Part shown: positions 1 to 5,034 of the stretch, piece after piece
How positions within the stretch are numbered: position 1 is the stretch's first letter
Layout of the letters: each line of letters begins with the position of its first letter
Source of the DNA: JBDTNL01 sp039933785
Lineage (GTDB): Bacteria > Acidobacteriota > Thermoanaerobaculia > Multivoradales > JAGPDF01
Assembly: GCA_039933785.1 (NCBI GenBank)
Contig: JBDTNL010000138.1
Location: 1 to 5,034, forward strand
DNA: 5,034 bases
Direction of reading: 5' to 3'
Translations under genes and position numbers: made by a program
The notes under the pieces: generated by a model
The model's database searches: none
What the model saw: the letters and a program-made list of their open reading frames with translations, nothing else
Told to the model about the DNA's origin: nothing

Positions 1-884
1 GGCTGCGGGCGCTCAGGCCGTTCGTGAACGACGATCGGTGATGCGGGCGCGCTGGGCAGGCCGAGGCGCTGGGGCGCAGCGCTCCATCCCGCGAACGCAG
101 CCCGCACCGTCTCGATCGATGGATTGTCGCGCAGGCGCACGCTGATCGACTCGGTGTGGCCGTCGATGACCGCCACGCGGTTGCACGATGCGGACACCGC
201 GGCACCGGCGTCGACGATCCGGCCCTCGGAGAGGGTTCCGAGCATCTTCCGCGTCTCTTCGGCGAGCTTCTCCTCTTCATTGCGGATGTACGGCACGACG
301 TTGCCGAGAATGTCGAGGCTCGGCACGCCGGGATACCCAGCGCCACTCACCGCTTGCATGGACGTCATCAGCACCGCCTCGACTCCGAAAGCCGCGTGCA
401 GCGGAGCGAGTGCCATGACCAACACGGTCGCGGTGCAGTTGGGATTGCAGACGATCGCGCCGCTCCAGCCGCGCGTCTCGCGCTGGGTCTCGATCAGGGC
501 GATGTGCTCCGCGTTCACTTCGGGCACGAGGAGGGGCACGTCCGCCTCCATGCGGAACGCCGACGCGTTCGAGAACACCCACGCGCCGCGCTCGGCGAAT
601 CTCGGCTCGAGCGTGCGGGCGGGGTCGGCATCGAGGGCGCTGAAGACAACCGGCGAGTAGGCCCGCCCGATTTCAGCGGGAACCAGCATTTGGTCGCCAA
701 ACCCCGCATAGGGCAGACCGGAGAGGCGCCACTCGCAGGCCTCCGAGTAGCGCTTGCCCGAGCTCTTCTCGCTCGCGGCGAGGTGTTGAATGCTGAACCA
801 AGGATGATCGGCGAGGCGACGCACGAAGCGTTGACCCACGACGCCGGTGGCGCCCAGCACGGTGACGGGGATTCGATGGCTCAT
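1..884 (-). CDS. asd: Aspartate-semialdehyde dehydrogenase, archaeal/fungal-type class (3' end missing)
   Basis: Asd reduces aspartyl phosphate to aspartate semialdehyde with NADPH, linking the two activities of ThrA; the product also feeds the lysine and methionine branches. The open frame begins at an ATG overlapping the thrC stop (ATGA) and runs 294 codons to the left edge without a stop. Family enzymes of this class are roughly 350-365 residues, so about 60 are missing. Near the N-terminus is a nucleotide-binding loop, VLGATGVVGQRF (9-20). The active-site cysteine is C150 in CNPNCTAT (146-153), followed by SMQAVSGAGYPGV (175-187) with Q177, and CNRVAVIDGHTE (234-245) with R236 and H243 as the expected substrate-binding and acid/base residues. 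The NPNC, SGAGYPG and NRV..DGHTE wording is what I recall for archaeal and yeast Hom2-like enzymes, rather than the common bacterial class. Family identity is firm; the subclass call is by motif memory. Confidence 0.93.
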   Translation of the reverse strand, partial: MSHRIPVTVLGATGVVGQRFVRRLADHPWFSIQHLAASEKSSGKRYSEACEWRLSGLPYAGFGDQMLVPAEIGRAYSPVVFSALDADPARTLEPRFAERGAWVFSNASAFRMEADVPLLVPEVNAEHIALIETQRETRGWSGAIVCNPNCTATVLVMALAPLHAAFGVEAVLMTSMQAVSGAGYPGVPSLDILGNVVPYIRNEEEKLAEETRKMLGTLSEGRIVDAGAAVSASCNRVAVIDGHTESISVRLRDNPSIETVRAAFAGWSAAPQRLGLPSAPASPIVVHERPERPQ

Positions 885-902
885 GAGGCGGAGGCTGTCC
901 TT
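881..902 (-). promoter_or_regulatory. thrC-asd junction: ATGA stop/start overlap with weak Shine-Dalgarno
   Basis: The asd ATG (884-882) overlaps the thrC TGA (883-881). The only Shine-Dalgarno-like element is AAGGA at 902-898, thirteen bases from the ATG, which is longer than optimal. Asd translation probably depends mainly on ribosomes finishing thrC, which is inference from the geometry. Confidence 0.6.
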
Positions 903-2170
903 TCGCGGATCTTCTTCGTGAGCTGCGCCAAATCGACCGGGAGCGTTTCCGCGAGTACCGGCCGAGAGGCCACCTCGGCGAGTGCCGGAGGCAGCGGTTG
1001 TGCGGGATCGAACGTGGCGTCGAACTTGGCCGGATGCGCGGTGGCGAGAAACACGCCCTGCTCTCCGTGGCGCAGCGTCTCACGCAGCACCGAGTACGCG
1101 ACCGCACCGTGCGGGTCGGCCGAGTAGCCAAGGCGGGTCAGGTCGGCAATCGCGGCGCGTGTCTGCGCCTGGTCGGCGACGCCCCAGCGCAAGCCCGCCC
1201 GGAGCGCCTGCCAGTCGCCGCCGAAAAGATAGGTGACCCGCTGCCAGTTGTTCGGCGCTCCGACGTCCATGGCATTGCTGAGCGTCGCGACACTCGGCCG
1301 CGGCACGTACCGGCCATCCGTCAGGTAGTCGGGCACGGCGCGGTTGTCGTTGGTCGCGACGACCAGCGCGCCGATGGGAGCGCCAAGCCTTTGCGCGAGC
1401 AGCCCGGCGCAAAGGTTGCCAAAGTTTCCACACGGTACCGAGACGACCAGGCTGCCTGCCCGCGATTTCCGCGCCGCGGCCTCGAAGTAGTACAGGATCT
1501 GGGCGACCAGGCGGGCGACGTTGATCGAGTTCGCCGAAAGCAGACCGAGCTCGCTGGCGAGCGCCTCGTCCGCAAAGCACTGGTTCACCAGTGCTTGACA
1601 GTCGTCGAACGAGCCCTCGATCGCGAACGCCCGCACGTTGTCGCCCAGGGTCGCGAACTGACGTTCTTGCAGTGCCGAGACTCGGCCCTTTGGATAGAGC
1701 ACAACCGCGCTGAAGCCCGGCTGCCGCCAGAAGGCCCGCGCCACCGCGGCGCCGGTGTCACCGCTAGTCGCCGTGAGTACGGTGCGCTCGCGCGTCTCGC
1801 CCGCGCGAGCTCGCAGCAGGGCGAGCACGCGCGCCAGAAACCGCACGCCGAAGTCCTTGAAGGAGAGAGTTGGCCCGTGGAAGAGCTCGAGCGCCGCGAC
1901 CTCGCCATCGACGGGCTCGAGAGGCACCGAAAAGTCGAACGCGGAGGAGACCAAGGTCTCGACTTCGGCGCGATCAAGCTCGGGTTCGAGAAGTCGCGTC
2001 AGGATCTCGACCGAACGCGGGTGCCACTCGAGCTCGAGCAACGCCTCGAGATCGTCGAAGGGTTCGAGGAACGCCGGCATGAACAGGCCGCCGTCACCGG
2101 GCACGTTGTCCTGCACGGCGGTGGCAAAGGAAACGCGCAGCCGGGGACTCTGCGTACTGAGGAAGTCCAT
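881..2170 (-). CDS. thrC: Threonine synthase (PLP-dependent, long E. coli-like class)
   Basis: ThrC converts O-phosphohomoserine and water to threonine and phosphate, the last step of the pathway, using pyridoxal phosphate. The 429 residues match the E. coli enzyme (428 aa) end to end, including its N-terminal domain (about 1-90), which marks the long class rather than the roughly 350-residue Bacillus/plant-like class. The cofactor lysine is K105 in LELFHGPTLSFKDFG (95-108). LTATSGDTGAA spans 132-142, SANSINVARLVAQILYYFEA 212-231, TLSNAMDVGAPNNW 296-309 and TAHPAKF 377-383. The glycine-rich loop that cradles the PLP phosphate is VPCGNFGN (245-252), with Cys where Ser or Thr is usual. The ATG at 2170 sits three bases after the thrB stop and has a strong Shine-Dalgarno inside the thrB tail. 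The TGA stop overlaps the asd ATG. Identification rests on the many shared motifs and the pathway context. Confidence 0.97.
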   Translation of the reverse strand: MDFLSTQSPRLRVSFATAVQDNVPGDGGLFMPAFLEPFDDLEALLELEWHPRSVEILTRLLEPELDRAEVETLVSSAFDFSVPLEPVDGEVAALELFHGPTLSFKDFGVRFLARVLALLRARAGETRERTVLTATSGDTGAAVARAFWRQPGFSAVVLYPKGRVSALQERQFATLGDNVRAFAIEGSFDDCQALVNQCFADEALASELGLLSANSINVARLVAQILYYFEAAARKSRAGSLVVSVPCGNFGNLCAGLLAQRLGAPIGALVVATNDNRAVPDYLTDGRYVPRPSVATLSNAMDVGAPNNWQRVTYLFGGDWQALRAGLRWGVADQAQTRAAIADLTRLGYSADPHGAVAYSVLRETLRHGEQGVFLATAHPAKFDATFDPAQPLPPALAEVASRPVLAETLPVDLAQLTKKIRERTASAS

Positions 2171-2185
2171 GGCTCAGGCTCCTCC
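2171..2185 (-). promoter_or_regulatory. Shine-Dalgarno for thrC inside the end of thrB
   Basis: On the minus strand GGAGGAG lies at 2185-2179, eight bases before the thrC ATG at 2170. It overlaps the last codons of thrB (Gly-Gly-Ala-stop). This is a near-ideal ribosome binding site and supports the ATG at 2170 as the thrC start. It may give ThrC stronger independent initiation than the two overlapping junctions provide for ThrB and Asd. Confidence 0.85.
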
Positions 2186-3139
2186 ATTCACCCGGCGCGC
2201 GCCGAGCTTGTCGAGATGACAGACCCGCGCTTCGACCGCGACCCCGTTAGCTCGCCAGGCAGCCTCGCCGATGCCCGCGATGCGCACGGCCGCCTCCCGG
2301 CGCGTCACGGCGAAGATCGCCGGGCCGGCACCGGACAAGCTGCAGCCCAAGGCGCCCGCCGCCAGCACCGCCGTTTGGACGGCGCGGAAGCCCGGCACCA
2401 ACGCCGCCCGGAAGGGCTCGGCCAACGGATCGCGGAGCGCCTTCGCGAGCAGCTCGAGATCGTGCGTGTGGAGCGCGTGGATCAAGCTGCCGAGATTCTG
2501 CGCGTGCGCGATGGCGAGCGGCACCGAAACGTCGCGCGGCAGCACGCTTCTCGCGACGCGGGTCTCGAGCGAGAGCTCCGGCACCCACAGTACGAAGACC
2601 AGCTCCTCGGGAAACGGCAGTTCGCGGGCCCGGTTGGCGGGGTCGACTAGGCGCAGGCCGCCGAGCAGGGCGGGCGCCACGTTGTCGAGATGCATCGCTC
2701 CCGAGGCGCTGCTCTCGGCCTCCCCCGCGACCAGCAGAAGCGACTCCTCGCCGAGGGGACGGCCGCAGGCCTCATTGAGTGCGACGGTCGTCGCGGCTGC
2801 CGACGAGGCGCTCGACCCGAGGCCGCTCGCGACCGGCAGATTCTTGTGCAACACGAAGGCGAGTGGCGGCAGGGGCCCACCGATCTGGCGTTCGAAGGCC
2901 GAGCGGGCGCGCCAGACGAGGTTGTCTTTCGGGTTGGCGGGCAGCCGGTGCGCGAAGGGTCCGACGCACTGCAAGGAGTCGCTCTTGGCGGGACGTACCT
3001 CGACGAGGTCGCCCCACAAGCGACCATCGAGCGGCGCGATCGCAGCGCCCAGCACGTCGAATCCGGCCGCCAGGTTGCCGATACCGGCCGGTGCGAAGGC
3101 GGTGACCGCCTCGAGCTCTCCAATCTCCCCCTCCCTCAC
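2174..3139 (-). CDS. thrB: Homoserine kinase (GHMP kinase family)
   Basis: ThrB transfers the ATP gamma-phosphate to homoserine, giving the O-phosphohomoserine used by ThrC. From the chosen GTG the product has 321 residues, close to the roughly 310 of E. coli ThrB. The N-terminal family signature FAPAGIGNLAAGFDVLGAA lies at 15-33. The GHMP ATP-binding loop is at 101-116 (LPVASGLGSSASSAAA), followed by HLDNVAPALLGG (150-161), TRVARSVLP (193-201) and the C-terminal glycine motif SLSGAGPAIFA (267-277). There is no signal peptide or membrane segment, as expected for a cytoplasmic enzyme. The GTG was chosen because it overlaps the thrA stop as GTGA, has GAGG seven bases upstream, and places the conserved fold about 11 residues in. 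No ATG in this frame is closer; a longer frame opens at 3271 but would extend into thrA without family similarity. The reading frame is intact and the family assignment is secure; only the start is uncertain. Confidence 0.95.
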   Translation of the reverse strand: MREGEIGELEAVTAFAPAGIGNLAAGFDVLGAAIAPLDGRLWGDLVEVRPAKSDSLQCVGPFAHRLPANPKDNLVWRARSAFERQIGGPLPPLAFVLHKNLPVASGLGSSASSAAATTVALNEACGRPLGEESLLLVAGEAESSASGAMHLDNVAPALLGGLRLVDPANRARELPFPEELVFVLWVPELSLETRVARSVLPRDVSVPLAIAHAQNLGSLIHALHTHDLELLAKALRDPLAEPFRAALVPGFRAVQTAVLAAGALGCSLSGAGPAIFAVTRREAAVRIAGIGEAAWRANGVAVEARVCHLDKLGARRVNGGA

Positions 3140-3153
3140 GCCGTGGCCTCGCC
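3136..3153 (-). promoter_or_regulatory. thrA-thrB junction: GTGA stop/start overlap with Shine-Dalgarno
   Basis: The thrA stop TGA (3138-3136) shares bases with the thrB GTG (3139-3137). The minus strand carries GGCGAGG at 3153-3147, leaving seven bases to the GTG, a reasonable though modest ribosome binding site. The arrangement suggests termination-reinitiation coupling, matching ThrB output to that of ThrA. Confidence 0.7.
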
Positions 3154-5034
3154 GCACGCGATGCCATCGAGCATGTCGATCACATCGGAAAGCACCGCGG
3201 CTGCGGTGACCGCGGCTCCCGCACCGAAGCCGGAGATCACCAGCGGCCGCTCGCGGTAGTTGGTGCTCCAAAACGAGAAGGCGTTCTCACCGCCACGCAC
3301 ACCGTGGAGCGGGTGGTCCCAGGGAATGGAGCGCAGCCCCGCACTCGCCGTGCCGACCTCGCCGCTCACTTCGAACTCGCCGACGAATCGCAGGGCTTCG
3401 CGGTTGGCGCGGGCGCTTGCAACCCGCTCGGCAAACCAGCCGTCGAGCTCGGGCAGGCGAGCGAGGAACTCGTCGACCGATCCCGAGGCGTCGAAGCCGG
3501 CGGGCAAGACGCCCTCGACCGCGACCTGCTCGATCTCGAGCGCGAGCCCGCACTCGCGAGCCAGGATGAGCACCTTGCGCGCCACGTCGAGGCCGGAGAG
3601 ATCGTCGCGAGGATCGGGTTCGGTGAACCCACGTCGCCGGGCTTCATGAATCGCCTCACTGAAGCGAGCGCCATCCTCGAGTAGGCCGAACAGGAATGAG
3701 AGCGAGCCCGACGCGATGCCGGAAAAGCGCTCGATCCGGTCGCCCCCGGCCTGCAGACGGCGAAGCGTCGGGATGATCGGCAATCCCCCGCCCACATTGG
3801 CCGAGTAGGCGTAGCGACCGTGGCCAAGTGCGGTTTCTCGTTGCAGACGGCGGTAGAGATCGAGCGCGCCGGAGACGCCGTGCTTGCTCGCCGCGACGAC
3901 GTGAACGCCGGCTCCGAGGAGCTCTGGATAGATCGCCGCGAGCTCGGGCGCGCTGGTGCAATCGACCAGGACCGCGGGGCCGCCGCGGCGCTGGTGGGCC
4001 ACGGCGATCAACGCTTCCGCGGAGCTCGGAGTCTGCGCGTCGTCCAATCGCGAGAGCGCCGCGTCGGGTGGGATCCCCCGCGCTTCGACCGTCAGCCGCC
4101 GGGAATTCGCGACCGCGATGAGACGGAGCTCGATGCCGTGTTGCAGGAGTACTTCTCGGTCGCGGGCGAGGATCCTCAGGAGCTCGCGCCCCACCAGGCC
4201 TGGACCTGCGAGCAGCACATCGAGCCGCCGTGTGTGCTCGAAGAATCGCCGGTGCACGGCACGCACCGCGCGTTCGCCGTCGGGCAGAGCGACCACGGCG
4301 CAGATCGAACGCTCGCTCGCCCCTTGCGCGATGGCGGCGACGTTGACGCCCGCCTCACCCAGGGCGCCGAAGAATCGACCCGAGACTCCGACGTGGTCGC
4401 GCATGCCGTCGCCCACCAGGCTGACCACCGCAAGGCCGCGCCGCAGCGCGATCTCGTCCACATGCCCAATGGCGATCTCGGCGGCGAAGGCGGCGCGCAG
4501 GATCGTCGCCGCCTCCTCGGCTTCGGACTCCTTCACACAGAACGAGAGCGCGGTCTCGCTCGAGCCCTGGGTGATCAGAATCACCGAGATGTCGTGCCGA
4601 GCCATGCCGGCGAAGATGCGTGCCGCGACGCCGGGCACGCCTTCCATGCCGGGACCGAACACGCTGACCAGAGCGACATCGCGCAGGTAAGTGATGCCGC
4701 AGGCGACCGGTTGGCCAGCCGCGACCGGCGCTTGGACGCGCGTCTCGACCCGAGTGCCTGGATGCGCGGGGTTGAAGCTGTTGCAAATGCGGATCGGAAT
4801 GCCGGCCGCGCGGGCCGGCGCCACCGTGCGCGGATGGAGAACTTTGGCGCCGAAGTGCGCCAGCTCGAGCGCCTCCTCGAAGCTGATGCGCTCGAGCGAG
4901 CGCGCGGCAGGGGCGATGCGCGGATCGGTGGTGAAGATGCCGTCGACGTCGGTCCAGATCTCGAGGAATCGCGCATCGAGCGCTTGCGCCAGCAAGGCGG
5001 CGGAGTAGTCCGAACCGCCGCGCCCGAGGCACAT
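3136..5034 (-). CDS. thrA: Bifunctional aspartokinase / homoserine dehydrogenase, ThrA type (5' end missing)
   Basis: This cytoplasmic enzyme phosphorylates aspartate with ATP and also reduces aspartate semialdehyde to homoserine, so it catalyses the first and third steps toward threonine. The visible 632 residues, numbered from the window edge, align along their length with recalled E. coli ThrA (820 aa). About 200 N-terminal residues, including the KFGGT kinase motif, lie outside; the Met at the edge is not the start. Kinase-half motifs are GRGGSDYS (4-11), WTDVDG (27-32) and FGAKVLHPRT (61-70). Two ACT repeats follow at about 118-185 and 201-265, carrying ITQGSSE and IAQGASE, so feedback inhibition by threonine is likely. 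The dehydrogenase half has a GxGxxG nucleotide loop (277-282, GPGLVG), ANVGGGLP (412-419), SGIASGSLS (438-446) and TEPDPRDDLSGLDVARK (471-487), where K487 matches the catalytic lysine. The usual PNKK motif reads ASKH (382-385). The stop overlaps the thrB start. Confidence 0.97.
   Translation of the reverse strand: MCLGRGGSDYSAALLAQALDARFLEIWTDVDGIFTTDPRIAPAARSLERISFEEALELAHFGAKVLHPRTVAPARAAGIPIRICNSFNPAHPGTRVETRVQAPVAAGQPVACGITYLRDVALVSVFGPGMEGVPGVAARIFAGMARHDISVILITQGSSETALSFCVKESEAEEAATILRAAFAAEIAIGHVDEIALRRGLAVVSLVGDGMRDHVGVSGRFFGALGEAGVNVAAIAQGASERSICAVVALPDGERAVRAVHRRFFEHTRRLDVLLAGPGLVGRELLRILARDREVLLQHGIELRLIAVANSRRLTVEARGIPPDAALSRLDDAQTPSSAEALIAVAHQRRGGPAVLVDCTSAPELAAIYPELLGAGVHVVAASKHGVSGALDLYRRLQRETALGHGRYAYSANVGGGLPIIPTLRRLQAGGDRIERFSGIASGSLSFLFGLLEDGARFSEAIHEARRRGFTEPDPRDDLSGLDVARKVLILARECGLALEIEQVAVEGVLPAGFDASGSVDEFLARLPELDGWFAERVASARANREALRFVGEFEVSGEVGTASAGLRSIPWDHPLHGVRGGENAFSFWSTNYRERPLVISGFGAGAAVTAAAVLSDVIDMLDGIACGEATA

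Noticed and set aside
156..1127. A 323-codon plus-strand open frame antisense to asd and the end of thrC
   Set aside because: It shows the same low-complexity composition. The opposite strand encodes a motif-complete Asd, so this is a shadow.
1880..2075. A cluster of CTCGAG palindromes that could be read as an operator or repeat array
   Set aside because: They fall where ThrC has repeated Leu-Glu dipeptides (for example around residues 41-49) written with the preferred codons CTC and GAG. Spacing follows the protein sequence and the motif is also common elsewhere in the window.
998..2650. A 550-codon open frame on the plus strand, antisense to thrC and thrB
   Set aside because: The translation is rich in Arg, Glu, Ala and Gly with no recognisable domain, and it covers two clear minus-strand genes with strong family motifs. 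In GC-rich genes stop codons are rare in the antisense frames, so long spurious frames are expected.
2647..3123. A TTG-initiated 158-codon frame just after the purine-rich tract at the thrB start
   Set aside because: The tract gives it an attractive ribosome binding site, but it is out of frame with thrB, overlaps it internally, and encodes an Arg/Ser/Pro-rich sequence with no domain. The thrB frame carries every conserved motif.
2271..3209. A 312-codon plus-strand open frame antisense to thrB and the end of thrA
   Set aside because: It is rich in Ser, Arg and Ala with no family resemblance, while the minus strand is unambiguous homoserine kinase.
5032..5034. ATG at the right edge as the start of an independent 632-residue protein
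   Set aside because: It falls in the middle of the kinase domain (aligned to VVLGRNGSDYS of E. coli ThrA), so the Met is internal and the gene is simply cut by the window.

Overview
The window is one compact stretch of housekeeping metabolism, with every gene on the minus strand. Read in transcription order (right to left) it holds thrA (fused aspartokinase/homoserine dehydrogenase, N-terminus beyond the right edge), thrB (homoserine kinase), thrC (threonine synthase) and asd (aspartate-semialdehyde dehydrogenase, C-terminus beyond the left edge). Together the four genes encode all five steps from aspartate to threonine: aspartate to aspartyl phosphate (ThrA kinase half), to aspartate semialdehyde (Asd), to homoserine (ThrA dehydrogenase half), to O-phosphohomoserine (ThrB), to threonine (ThrC).

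The packing is extreme. thrA and thrB overlap by four bases (GTGA), thrB and thrC are separated by three bases, and thrC and asd overlap by four bases (ATGA). There is no intergenic region, so no promoter, attenuator, terminator, RNA gene, repeat or mobile element is visible. Any threonine leader or promoter must lie upstream of thrA, outside the window. Translational coupling is the likely way these genes are co-expressed.

The organism is a high-GC bacterium, judged by eye from strong G/C third-position preference and very frequent CTC-GAG (Leu-Glu) codon pairs. ThrA, ThrB and ThrC resemble the enterobacterial ThrABC set in architecture and motifs. The Asd instead looks like the archaeal/fungal class rather than the common bacterial class. 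That mix fits a non-enteric high-GC phylum, for example Acidobacteriota, Gemmatimonadota or Myxococcota-like lineages, but the sequence alone does not settle the taxonomy.

I see no novel system here. The points worth a second look are small: the class of Asd and its place in the thr operon, two substitutions in normally conserved active-site motifs (ThrA homoserine dehydrogenase half and ThrC), and the choice of thrB start. Many long open frames on the plus strand are antisense shadows of these genes.
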